The position numbers and the translations under genes were made by a program. 64,000 nt of DNA from Candidatus Magasanikbacteria bacterium RIFCSPHIGHO2_01_FULL_41_23. GTDB lineage: Bacteria > Patescibacteria > ABY1 > Magasanikbacterales > UBA922. Of the stretch, positions 40,758 to 48,310 are shown in pieces. The number at the start of each line of letters is the position of its first letter. Within the stretch, counting starts at the first letter, position 1. The notes under the pieces were generated by a model. The model did no database searches. It worked only from the letters and a program-made list of their open reading frames with translations, and was not told the DNA's origin. The DNA is taken from NCBI GenBank assembly GCA_001782805.1, contig MFPT01000021.1, positions 1-64,000 of the forward strand. The letters are read 5' to 3'.

Positions 40758-41270
40758 ATGCCGCAAATAATTGGAAAAGAAGGAAGTACTGTTTTAACCG
40801 GCCAAATTTTGCATACTTGGGAAGTTTCCGAGTATGAACAGCATGATCGGCCGATGCGCTGGTATCTCATTATGTTGGTGCTTGGTCTATTTTTGGTTGG
40901 TTACGGCCTGTTTACCAATAATTTTTTGTTTGCGCTGATTGTTATATTGTTTTCCATTATTATTTTTTTGCAATCGCATCAGATTCCGCATCGTGTGCCG
41001 TTTAGCATCACTGATCTTGGTGTTCTCGTCAACAATCGCTTTTATATGTATTCCGAGTTTATGGATTTTTATATAATTTATAATCCACCGCAGGTAAAAA
41101 CATTATTTTTGGAACCGGAAAGTACTTTTCGTCCGCGCTTGCGTGTGTTGCTTGGAGAAGAGGATCCCAATGAAATTAAATTTACGCTTCGCCAGTTTTT
41201 GTCGGAAAATGTGACCAAAGAAGAAGAGCCGTTATCGGACAAGATGGCGCGGGAATGGATGATACATTGA
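40758..41270 (+). CDS. Two-helix membrane protein, unknown
   Basis: 170-aa protein of a type often seen in Patescibacteria but without a known function. After a short polar start come two close membrane helices (WYLIMLVLGLFLVGYGLF and FLFALIVILFSIIIFLQ). A cytoplasmic beta-rich domain of about 90 residues (YMYSEFMDFYIIYNPPQVKT) follows, resembling a PH-like domain. An extended -10 (TGGTATACT) lies about 25 nt upstream. The start is the first ATG after that box. Confidence 0.75.
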   Translation: MPQIIGKEGSTVLTGQILHTWEVSEYEQHDRPMRWYLIMLVLGLFLVGYGLFTNNFLFALIVILFSIIIFLQSHQIPHRVPFSITDLGVLVNNRFYMYSEFMDFYIIYNPPQVKTLFLEPESTFRPRLRVLLGEEDPNEIKFTLRQFLSENVTKEEEPLSDKMAREWMIH

Positions 41271-41295
41271 CGGGTTGGAAATTTTTTGCTATAGT
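41267..41295 (+). promoter_or_regulatory. Promoter of tRNA-Arg
   Basis: TTGACG (41267-41272), 17-nt spacer, TATAGT (41290-41295), about 35 nt before the mature 5' end. Confidence 0.7.
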
Positions 41296-41329
41296 CACTG
41301 CGTTTTACCGCGTCTAAAATACGCAAAAC

Positions 41330-41401
41330 GCACCCGTCGTTCAATGGATAGGACAAGAGTTTGCGGAACTCTAGATCTAAGTTCGATTCTTAGCGGGTGC
41401 A
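41330..41401 (+). tRNA. tRNA-Arg(GCG)
   Basis: Acceptor GCACCCG/CGGGTGC, anticodon stem AGAGT/ACTCT with loop TTGCGGA (anticodon GCG), T arm CTAAGTTCGATTCTTAG. CCA is not encoded (ACCG follows). GCG reads CGC and CGU without inosine, in contrast to the ACG tRNA of most bacteria. Confidence 0.94.
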
Positions 41402-41446
41402 CCGATTATTATTGATTTGTTCTGACGTATTCAAGAAGTTCGCACA

Positions 41447-43507
41447 ATGAATCTCCAAACTCCCATTACACAATTGAATAAAGTGGGGGATGTGTTGAGC
41501 TCTCGTTTGAAACGTCTGGGAATTTTTTGCGTACAGGATTTATTATATTATTTTCCGTTTCGGTACGAAGACTTTAGTGAATTGGCCAAAATTGCGGATT
41601 TGGTTGAAGGAAAACAAGTAACAGTGCAGGCGAAAATTGAATTGATTATGACGCGACGAAGTCCGCGCAAGCGAACAGTGTTAACTGAAGCCATGGTCTC
41701 GGATGAAAGTGGTCAGCTTCGCATTATTTGGTTTGGTCAGCCCTTTATTGCTCAAAATTTGCACGTTGGAGATGAAATTTATTTTTCCGGAAAAGTAACG
41801 CGCGATCGGTTGGGGTTACAAATGATTAGTCCGGAATACGAAAAAGTAAAAATTGAGACTGCGCATACAGCGCGAATTGTGCCTTTGTATCCTTTAACTG
41901 AAGGCATAACGCATAAACAGATGCGGTATTGGTTGAGGCAAGTAATTCATTTGGCCGAAACAATAGAGGATTGGTTGCCACTGGAAATTTTAAAAAAAGC
42001 GAGTTTACCTGGACTTGGGAAAGCCATGCGCGGCATTCATTTTCCGGAAAATGAAGAAGATTTGAAAATAAGCACAGCGCGACTTAAGTTTGATGAGTTG
42101 TATATTTTGCAATTGCGAGCGGAAATGATGCGGCAATTATTGGCGCGATCCGTTGCGCCCCGCATAAAATTTGTGACCGAGCCAATTAAAAAATTTGTGG
42201 CTGATTTGCCATTCACTTTAACCAATGATCAAAAAGTCGCGGCGTGGGAAATTTTTAAAGATTTGGAACGCGCGACACCAATGAATAGATTGTTGGAAGG
42301 AGATGTGGGTTCGGGAAAAACTGTGGTCGCGGCGCTGGCAATGTATTTGGCGATTGAAAATGGTTATCAATGTGCGCTCATGGCGCCGACGGAAATTTTG
42401 GCTACGCAACATTATGCGACAATTACAAAATTATTGGATAAAAAAATTACTTCGATTGGTTTGTTGACGGGCAGTACTAAACCAAAAGAAAAAATCACGA
42501 TTGGCGCGCGATTGGAGGCGGGAGAAATTTCAATTATTATCGGCACGCATGCGTTGTTGTCTGAAAGCGTGCAATTTAAAAATTTGGGCTTGGTGATTGT
42601 GGATGAACAACATCGGTTTGGTGTGGATCAACGCCGGAAAATGCGCGCACATAATAATGACGATACAGCGCCGCATTTTTTGAGCATGACTGCCACGCCG
42701 ATTCCGCGTTCTTTTGCACTGACGTTATTTGGCGATTTGGATGTGTCCATTATTAAACAAATGCCGGTCGGTCGCAAACCAATAAAAACACGCGTGGTCG
42801 CGCCGCATAATCGCGAGAAAGCGTACGCGTTTATTCGCGAGGAAATAAAAAAAGGCAGACAGTGTTTTGTGATTTGTCCGTTGATTCAAGAAGATACTAC
42901 TTCTGTTCCAACTCAGTCAAAATTATTGCGTGGCGAACAAAAAACAGTTTTAAAAGAATATGAACATTTGTCCAAAGAAATTTTTCCGAATTTACGCGTG
43001 GGATTTTTGCATGGCAAAATGAAGGCGAAAGAAAAAAATACGACAATGCAAAAATTTGCTAATGGCGAAACCGATATTTTAGTTGCGACTTCGGTTGTGG
43101 AAGTTGGTGTCAATATTCCCAATGCCAGCGTGATGATGATTGAAGGCGCGGAACGATTTGGTTTGGCGCAATTGCATCAATTTCGCGGACGCGTGGGAAG
43201 AGCGGAACATCAATCATATTGTTTTTTATTTACTGACAATGACACACAAAAAGTCACGGAGCGTTTGGCTTTATTTGAAAAAACTTTGGATGGTTTTGCC
43301 CTCGCTGAATATGATTTGGAAACGCGCGGGCCGGGCGAAGTATACGGCACTGCTCAAAGTGGTATGATGAATCTGCGTTTGGCCACGATGCGTGACATTG
43401 GTCTGATAAAACTGGCACGCGAACTGGCGCGCGGGACAAATTTTACGAAATTTTTACAATTAAAAGAAAAAGTAAAAGAATGGGAAGAAAGGACGCATTT
43501 GGAATAA
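41447..43507 (+). CDS. recG: ATP-dependent DNA helicase RecG
   Basis: 686-aa branch-migration helicase. An N-terminal wedge/OB domain (GKQVTVQAKIELIMTRRSPR) is followed by superfamily-2 motifs: motif I LLEGDVGSGKTVVAALAM, Ia MAPTEILATQHY, motif II VIVDEQHRFGVDQR, motif III SMTATPIPRSFAL, motif VI QFRGRVGRAEHQSYC. The length is normal. It repairs stalled forks and recombination intermediates. Confidence 0.96.
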   Translation: MNLQTPITQLNKVGDVLSSRLKRLGIFCVQDLLYYFPFRYEDFSELAKIADLVEGKQVTVQAKIELIMTRRSPRKRTVLTEAMVSDESGQLRIIWFGQPFIAQNLHVGDEIYFSGKVTRDRLGLQMISPEYEKVKIETAHTARIVPLYPLTEGITHKQMRYWLRQVIHLAETIEDWLPLEILKKASLPGLGKAMRGIHFPENEEDLKISTARLKFDELYILQLRAEMMRQLLARSVAPRIKFVTEPIKKFVADLPFTLTNDQKVAAWEIFKDLERATPMNRLLEGDVGSGKTVVAALAMYLAIENGYQCALMAPTEILATQHYATITKLLDKKITSIGLLTGSTKPKEKITIGARLEAGEISIIIGTHALLSESVQFKNLGLVIVDEQHRFGVDQRRKMRAHNNDDTAPHFLSMTATPIPRSFALTLFGDLDVSIIKQMPVGRKPIKTRVVAPHNREKAYAFIREEIKKGRQCFVICPLIQEDTTSVPTQSKLLRGEQKTVLKEYEHLSKEIFPNLRVGFLHGKMKAKEKNTTMQKFANGETDILVATSVVEVGVNIPNASVMMIEGAERFGLAQLHQFRGRVGRAEHQSYCFLFTDNDTQKVTERLALFEKTLDGFALAEYDLETRGPGEVYGTAQSGMMNLRLATMRDIGLIKLARELARGTNFTKFLQLKEKVKEWEERTHLE

Positions 43508-43514
43508 GGTATAT

Positions 43515-43543
43515 TTGCTCATATATCTTCCGTTTGATACACT
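43515..43543 (+). promoter_or_regulatory. Promoter of guaB
   Basis: TTGCTC (43515-43520), 17-nt spacer, TACACT (43538-43543), 32 nt before the ATG. Confidence 0.5.
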
Positions 43544-43575
43544 AAGTAACGGTTTTATTTTTGGTTTAGTTTTTT

Positions 43576-45009
43576 ATGAATTCCATTCCGATCGCTTTAA
43601 CCTACGATGATGTTTTAATTGTGCCGCGACGTTCCGGTCTTAATTCACGCAGTGAAGCCGTGACAACAACGCGGTTAACCAAGAAAATAAATTTGCATAT
43701 TCCATTGGTCAGCGCGAATATGGACACGGTGACTGAATCGCAAATGGCGATTGCGTTGGCGCGATTGGGCGGGATTGGAATTTTGCATCGCTTTATGACG
43801 ATTGAAGAAAATATCGAAGAAGTAAAACGAGTTAAGCGCGCGCAAAATTTTGTGGTTCGCGATCCATACAGCATTGATCCGAATAAAACAATTGGTCAAG
43901 CCAAAGAATTTATTGCCAAATGCGGTGTAACGGGTTTGGTAGTGGCGAATGATGATGGACGTTTGCACGGGATTCTTTCGCGTCGAGATATGATGTTTGC
44001 GGAAAATGACCACGCACTTGTTTCGGAAATTATGACGCCGCGTGCCAAATTAATTGTGGGTGTTCCATCAACCACATTTGAAGAAGCCAAAAATATTTTT
44101 GCGCAAAATAAAATAGAAAAATTGCCGCTTGTGGATGAAGACAATAAAATTATTGGTTTAATTACCAGTGATGATATTCGGTTGAGGATTGATTATCCAT
44201 TGGCTAATACTGATGAGAAAGGCAATCTTTTGGTGGGCGCTTCAATTGGCGTGAAAGGGGATTATATTGAGCGCGCGCAAGAATTAATTAAAGCCGGAGT
44301 GGATGTGCTGGTGATTGATATTGCGCACGGACACTCGGATTTAATGTTTGACGCGATTAAAAATGTTCGCGCGGCTTGCACAGATGTGCAATTGATTGCA
44401 GGTAATATCGCGACAAGCGGAGCGGCGCAAGAATTATGTGAAGCCGGAGTTGATGGTTTAAAAGTGGGAGTGGGTCCGGGAACAATTTGCATTACTCGTT
44501 TGGTGACCGGATGTGGCGTGCCGCAATTATCCGCGGTGATGAATGTGGCCGCGACCGCACAAAAATATAATGTTCCGGTAATTGCGGACGGAGGAATTCA
44601 AAAATCCGGTGATATTGTAAAAGCGATTGGTGCGGGTGCGGATACGGTTATGCTGGGCGGATCTTTGGCTGGAACACATGAAAGTCCCGGTCTGATAATT
44701 AATCGCGATGGCAAGAAATATAAAGTTTGCCGCGGTAGCGCCAGTTTTGCGATTGCTGAACGTAGGCAAAAAGTGGGGCAAGAAAAAAAGGAAATGAATG
44801 AAGTTACGCCAGAAGGCGTGGAAGCAGTTGTGCCGTATAAAGGGTATTTGGCGGAAATTGTCGGTCAATTTATTGGTGGTTTAAAATCAGGGATGAGCTA
44901 TACCAATTCGCGAACGATTGGTGAATTGCAAAAAAATTGTGATTTTGTGCGGATTACGAACGCGGGTTTGCGCGAAAGCGGGCCGCATGATTTGCAGGAT
45001 GTGCGCTAG
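43576..45009 (+). CDS. guaB: IMP dehydrogenase
   Basis: 477-aa enzyme oxidising IMP to XMP in GMP synthesis. The barrel carries the catalytic Cys in VGPGTICITRLVTGCGVPQL, the phosphate site VIADGGIQKSGDIVKAIGAG and MLGGSLAGTHESPG. A CBS-domain pair (GLVVANDDGRLHGILSRRDM; LPLVDEDNKIIGLITSDDI) sits at about residues 95-205. No other purine genes are here, so it likely serves salvage. A bidirectional terminator follows. Confidence 0.96.
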   Translation: MNSIPIALTYDDVLIVPRRSGLNSRSEAVTTTRLTKKINLHIPLVSANMDTVTESQMAIALARLGGIGILHRFMTIEENIEEVKRVKRAQNFVVRDPYSIDPNKTIGQAKEFIAKCGVTGLVVANDDGRLHGILSRRDMMFAENDHALVSEIMTPRAKLIVGVPSTTFEEAKNIFAQNKIEKLPLVDEDNKIIGLITSDDIRLRIDYPLANTDEKGNLLVGASIGVKGDYIERAQELIKAGVDVLVIDIAHGHSDLMFDAIKNVRAACTDVQLIAGNIATSGAAQELCEAGVDGLKVGVGPGTICITRLVTGCGVPQLSAVMNVAATAQKYNVPVIADGGIQKSGDIVKAIGAGADTVMLGGSLAGTHESPGLIINRDGKKYKVCRGSASFAIAERRQKVGQEKKEMNEVTPEGVEAVVPYKGYLAEIVGQFIGGLKSGMSYTNSRTIGELQKNCDFVRITNAGLRESGPHDLQDVR

Positions 45010-45072
45010 AACTTGAATAAACTAGAAGCTGAATAACTATTTAAGACTAAAAACAATTAATTTTTTTGGTGA

Positions 45073-45110
45073 GGGGGCTCCGACTTCATGTCGGAGCCCC
45101 CTTTTTGTTC
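45073..45110. terminator. Bidirectional terminator, guaB / GC-rich mini-gene
   Basis: GGGGGCTCCGAC/GTCGGAGCCCCC stem, T5 on the + side and a T-rich run on the minus side. The core GACATGAAGTC is shared with hairpins at 1042 and 45879. Confidence 0.88.
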
Positions 45111-45125
45111 TTCCTCCTTTCTTCG

Positions 45126-45365
45126 CTAGGCGAAGTTCCCGTAGTAGCTCATGACGTGACCGAAGCCTCCGCGTGGCGAAGCGCGTCGGTGATGCTCGTT
45201 GTCGTCAGATCCCCCCTTCTTCTTAGGGGGATCCACGATCGGCGACCGGTTTGTGGACAGGCTCCGCGGCGGACGGTAGGGGGTTCCATCGGCCGAGGGG
45301 ATGTCCTCGGCACGTCGGAGGGGGTTTCCCTTGTCATCCAGCGTCGCGGCACGAAATCTTTCCAT
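45126..45365 (-). CDS. GC-rich mini-gene, hypothetical 79-aa protein
   Basis: I do not recognise this protein. I choose the ATG at 45365, which has AAGGA about 10 nt upstream; the open frame runs further. The protein is polar and Pro/Arg-rich (DGTPYRPPRSLSTNRSPIVD, then PPKKKGGSDD) and probably disordered. DNA is much richer in G+C than the surroundings. It is convergent with guaB, with a shared terminator. The composition, strong ribosome site and hairpin style match the mini-genes at 1070 and 45579, which suggests a common origin. Confidence 0.55.
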   Translation of the reverse strand: MERFRAATLDDKGNPLRRAEDIPSADGTPYRPPRSLSTNRSPIVDPPKKKGGSDDNEHHRRASPRGGFGHVMSYYGNFA

Positions 45366-45578
45366 GGTCAATGATCCTTGTGTCCCGACTTCGTCGGGAC
45401 GGTTTGAGATGAAGAAGATTATAAATAATTGTGATGCTTTTGTCAATAATTTTAGGCTAAAAAATTTTAAAAAAATGTTCGGTTTGACTTTTTTGCTTTT
45501 TTATTTTATTCTTTGAACAGATTGTTTTAATTTGGCTGAACAATGAGGGGTTGTTTGGTCAACTAAGGGGTTTTTTCA

Positions 45579-45776
45579 ATGAAGGTTTTGATGGTCACCC
45601 TGACTACCAAGAACAGCCGTGGAGAGGACATCCATTTCTCGATCTCGAAGGAGGGCGCGCGGGAGGCCGGAATCCTCCCTGATTCTCGATCCTGGGATCG
45701 TGCCCAGGGTGTCTCGGCGGGAAACCGCCAGTACATGAAGCGCCTCGTTCGTCGACTCGACGAGATCGGATCGTAA
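45579..45776 (+). CDS. GC-rich mini-gene, hypothetical 65-aa protein
   Basis: Small basic protein MKVLMVTLTTKNSRGEDI..., with DRAQGVSAGNRQYMKRLVRR near the C terminus. It is not recognised. AAGGGG lies 9 nt before the ATG. It is GC-rich in an AT-rich context. It is followed by a GACGTGAAGTC-core hairpin (45879-45905) and a terminator (45923-45951). The 210 nt between 45365 and 45579 are AT-rich and hold no gene I can support. Confidence 0.6.
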   Translation: MKVLMVTLTTKNSRGEDIHFSISKEGAREAGILPDSRSWDRAQGVSAGNRQYMKRLVRRLDEIGS

Positions 45777-45878
45777 GCGATCCGAACCAACGCCGTTGAT
45801 TCGCCGCCACTCGCGGATCCGGCACGATCGTTCTTCATCAAGTAGCCCACCAGTTTCTGTCCCACCTTTGTTCCTTCC

Positions 45879-45951
45879 TCGGGCTCAGACTTCACGTCCG
45901 AGCCCTCCCACCAAAATTAAAACTCTCCGAGATTGTCGGAGGGTTTTTTTA
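45879..45951 (+). terminator. GC-rich hairpin and intrinsic terminator
   Basis: Hairpin one at 45879-45905 (GGGCTCAGAC...GTCCGAGCCC). Hairpin two at 45923-45951 (CTCTCCGA...TCGGAGGG followed by T7). Confidence 0.8.
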
Positions 45952-46027
45952 TGACAATAAATACATCAAGGAAATCAATTTAAATCGAATCAATTTAAGT
46001 CGACTTAAAATAAATCAAATCAACATG

Positions 46028-46184
46028 AATTTCAGTAATAGGTAATTTTCTTTTCAGTAAAACTCGCTATTCTTCTCCTCTCCTCGTCTCTATCCTTATT
46101 GATATATTAAATCTACTTTAACCAAGTAAGCGGAAAGAAAGCTCGTACACATTACTAAAAAGAAAATTACCTACTACTGAAATT
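46028..46184. repeat. Element B2: second copy of the long inverted-repeat element
   Basis: Arms 46028-46060 and 46152-46184 pair over 33 nt with two mismatches. The centre matches B1 (9069-9227), including TCTCTATCCTTATTGATATA and ACCAAGTAAG. Both mismatches become G-U pairs if the minus strand is transcribed, a hint that RNA structure on that strand is kept. Confidence 0.9.
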
Positions 46185-46456
46185 ACCCCAATGCAACACC
46201 GAAAAATTTAATATACCTAATAAGCAAACTGGAGTGAGATCTTTTTCTCGATGCCCGAGCCTGTTTACCCTGAGCTTGTCGAAGGGTCGAGGGTCGAGAA
46301 AAACGGTCTCACGAAGTTTGCTTAAGACTTAGAAAGCTGAGTATAATGACTTGTTAAGAATGCATAATCCGTTAGACTATCAGTTGAACAAAAGGATATC
46401 GTCGAATTTTGTTTAAGACTTAGAAAATGGAGTTTGCTTATGAGCAAACAAAGCAT
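46185..46456. repeat. Composite intergenic repeat, copy A4, with hairpin and inserted palindrome
   Basis: It begins ACCCCAATGCAACACC and continues with the hairpin module (46234-46312). The hairpin loop has been extended by CCCTGAGCTTGTCGAAGGG (46268-46286). It then carries the 100-nt core from 46339 and AAGACTTAG units. It directly follows element B2, as A5 follows B1. No gene is present between 45777 and the sRNA. Confidence 0.88.
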
Positions 46457-46480
46457 GAATTTTGATTACAATTTGGCATA

Positions 46481-46565
46481 TAAAAAATATAAAAGTCCAG
46501 TGTTTACCGGACTTTTATATGACACGTAGAAGTTTTGCCAATGAAGCACTGGCTCACTACCCTTT
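46481..46565 (-). ncRNA. sRNA-2, predicted small RNA complementary to the adjacent odd tRNA
   Basis: The promoter is at 46573-46600 and a perfect 12-bp terminator stem (ATATAAAAGTCC/GGACTTTTATAT) with T6 at 46481-46519. Predicted length is about 85 nt. The 5' word AAGGGTAGTG (46555-46564) is the exact complement of CACTACCCTT in the tRNA at 46635-46711. The 3' word CTACGTGTCA (46520-46529) complements TGACACGTAG of the same anticodon arm. Between them is a hairpin GCCAGTG...CATTGGC. It is a paralogue of sRNA-1 and its sequence changes track those of its own tRNA. Confidence 0.65.
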
Positions 46566-46572
46566 AATGTAA

Positions 46573-46600
46573 ATTATATCAAGATTTATTATTTTGTCAA
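46573..46600 (-). promoter_or_regulatory. Promoter of sRNA-2
   Basis: Minus strand TTGACA (46595-46600), 16-nt spacer, perfect TATAAT (46573-46578). Start predicted near 46565. Confidence 0.82.
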
Positions 46601-46601
46601 A

Positions 46602-46626
46602 TAAAAAACACAACGAGAAGTTGTGA
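46602..46626 (-). terminator. Terminator of odd tRNA-2
   Basis: CACAAC/GTTGTG stem followed by T6 on the minus strand, just after the tRNA. Confidence 0.78.
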
Positions 46627-46634
46627 TTTTTAGG

Positions 46635-46711
46635 TGGTGGACCTGACGGGAATCGAACCCGTTCTACTACGTGTCAAGGGTAGTGTGCTCAACCAGATAC
46701 ACCACAGGCCC
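46635..46711 (-). tRNA. tRNA-like gene 2 with an expanded anticodon loop (identity uncertain)
   Basis: Acceptor GGGCCTG/CAGGTCC, encoded CCA, D arm GTGT/GCAC with GG in the loop, T arm ACGGG TTCGATT CCCGT. The anticodon arm is ACTAC/GTAGT, a perfect 5-bp stem closing a 9-nt loop CCTTGACAC. With loop TTGACAC the anticodon would be GAC (Val); by strict position it is UGA. It is a paralogue of 10503-10577 with the same promoter block and 3' sRNA. The leader TGGTGGACCT can pair with the 3' end AGGTCCACCA. Confidence 0.75.
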
Positions 46712-46728
46712 TAGGTCCACCATGTACT

Positions 46729-46780
46729 ACCATAACATAAACCACATTAAGAAAGTCTTAAGTTTTTGTAGTTATCCACA
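46729..46780 (-). promoter_or_regulatory. Conserved upstream block of odd tRNA-2
   Basis: -10 TATGGT (46729-46734), inverted repeat TTAAGAAAGTCTTAA (46747-46761), perfect DnaA-box sequence TTATCCACA (46772-46780). Order and spacing match 10595-10646. Confidence 0.55.
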
Positions 46781-46796
46781 AAGTATGCACAAAAAC

Positions 46797-46826
46797 AATA
46801 AAACTCCTTTTTGAGGAGCTTTATTG
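46797..46826. terminator. Terminator downstream of radA
   Basis: AATAAAACTCC/GGAGCTTTATT stem with T/A runs on both sides. Confidence 0.7.
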
Positions 46827-46902
46827 TACGAATATAGAATTGTTACTGTAGTGCAGGTTGATAATATCCTTATAAACTATAATATAGTAAGAAAATTATT
46901 TG

Positions 46903-48288
46903 TCAAGTATGTGTAATCAACTCCGCGATATTTTTTACGCCGATTATTTTTAATCCCGATTTATCGTAATTTTTCCCTTCTGATAATTTGGGATTGGGAT
47001 TTATTTCGACAGTCGTGGAATTTTTAGTAGAACTCGCGGCCGTAATCACGCGACGCATCCCAAGATTGGCGGATTCTTTAATTCTTTTTTCCGCTTGGGA
47101 AACTCTGCGCACTTCGCCGCCCAAACCAACTTCACCAAAAACTACCAGATCCGCGCCCAATGCCTTATCTTTATATGAACTCGCAATTGCCAAACAAACC
47201 GTCAAATCCGCGGCCGGCTCGCCGGCATTAATTCCCCCGACAACATTAATGTGAATGTCATATTGTCCGAGCGACAAACCCGCGCGTTTTTCCAGAACCG
47301 CAACCAAAACGTGAAGTCGATTCAAATCAAAACCACTGGCTTTGCGCACGGGATAGCCAAAGACAGTTTTGTTGACGAGCGCTTGAATTTCCACGAGCAT
47401 GGGACGTGTTCCTTCCATTAAACAAGTCAAAATACTGCCGGACACGGCTTCACCCCGATCCGCAATAAACGCGGCCGAGGAGTTTTTTACTTCCACCAAA
47501 CCATGTTCTTGCATAGCAAAAATCCCCACTTCATCCGTGGCGCCAAACCGATTTTTTACCGTGCGCAATAAACGATAACTGTGATGGCGTTCACCTTCCA
47601 AATAAAGAACCGTGTCCACCAAATGTTCCAAAGTTTTGGGTCCGGCCACAGTGCCTTCTTTGGTGACATGCCCAATAATAACAATCGCAGTATTCGTTGA
47701 TTTGGCAGTTTCCAAAAGTTTTACAGTCGCGGCGCGGACTTGATTGGGATTGCCGGCTTCGCCGAGCACATCATGGGAAGTAATTGTTTGGATAGAATCA
47801 ATAACTGCGAGGGTTGGTTTTTCCGCGGTTATGGTCGCGCAGATTGTTTCCACGTTGGTTTCATTGCCTAAACGAAAATTTATTTTTTTTGTAAACAAAC
47901 GATCCGCGCGCAATTTTATTTGTCCGACTGATTCTTCGCCGGATAAATATAAAGTAGGGGAGATGAGTGTGGCGAGTTGTAATGCCAGTGTTGATTTGCC
48001 AATTCCCGGTTCGCCACCAAGCAAAATTAAACTGCCCGGCACAATTCCACCGCCGAGTACGCGGTCAAGTTCAGACAGGCCAGTCGCGATACGCGGCGTA
48101 TTTTCGCCTTTAATTTCATCCAGAGAAACAGTTTTTGCAGCCGCGGTTTTATTTTTTTCTGTTTCAGATTTTTTGACCGCGGATTCGCTAATCGTTCCCC
48201 ATTGCCCGCATTCCAAACAGCGCCCAATCCATTTTTGGTATTGCGCGTCGCAGTGGGAACAGAGGAAGATGGTGGTGGATTTGGGCAT
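46903..48288 (-). CDS. radA: DNA repair protein RadA (Sms)
   Basis: 461-aa RecA-like branch-migration protein. The N-terminal zinc finger is CSHCDAQYQKWIGRCLECG. Walker A is GGEPGIGKSTLALQ at about residues 90-103, and the RadA-specific KNRFG is in LRTVKNRFGATDEV. The C-terminal Lon-like domain has INVVGGINAGEPAADLTVCL. I start at the ATG at 48288; the longer frame overlaps the upstream gene's stop. It is the last gene of the minus-strand run from clpC and helps process DNA taken up in transformation. Confidence 0.95.
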   Translation of the reverse strand: MPKSTTIFLCSHCDAQYQKWIGRCLECGQWGTISESAVKKSETEKNKTAAAKTVSLDEIKGENTPRIATGLSELDRVLGGGIVPGSLILLGGEPGIGKSTLALQLATLISPTLYLSGEESVGQIKLRADRLFTKKINFRLGNETNVETICATITAEKPTLAVIDSIQTITSHDVLGEAGNPNQVRAATVKLLETAKSTNTAIVIIGHVTKEGTVAGPKTLEHLVDTVLYLEGERHHSYRLLRTVKNRFGATDEVGIFAMQEHGLVEVKNSSAAFIADRGEAVSGSILTCLMEGTRPMLVEIQALVNKTVFGYPVRKASGFDLNRLHVLVAVLEKRAGLSLGQYDIHINVVGGINAGEPAADLTVCLAIASSYKDKALGADLVVFGEVGLGGEVRRVSQAEKRIKESANLGMRRVITAASSTKNSTTVEINPNPKLSEGKNYDKSGLKIIGVKNIAELITHT

Positions 48289-48310
48289 ACCTACTAAGAT
48301 GTTAGAAATA

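Noticed and set aside
46635..46711. Reading the odd tRNAs as tRNA-Ser(UGA)
   Set aside because: They lack the long variable arm and serine-type features; a normal tRNA-Ser(UGA) is present at 25642.
46772..46780. Chromosome origin suggested by a DnaA box
   Set aside because: Only single boxes are present at each locus, with no cluster, no AT-rich unwinding region and no dnaA/dnaN nearby.
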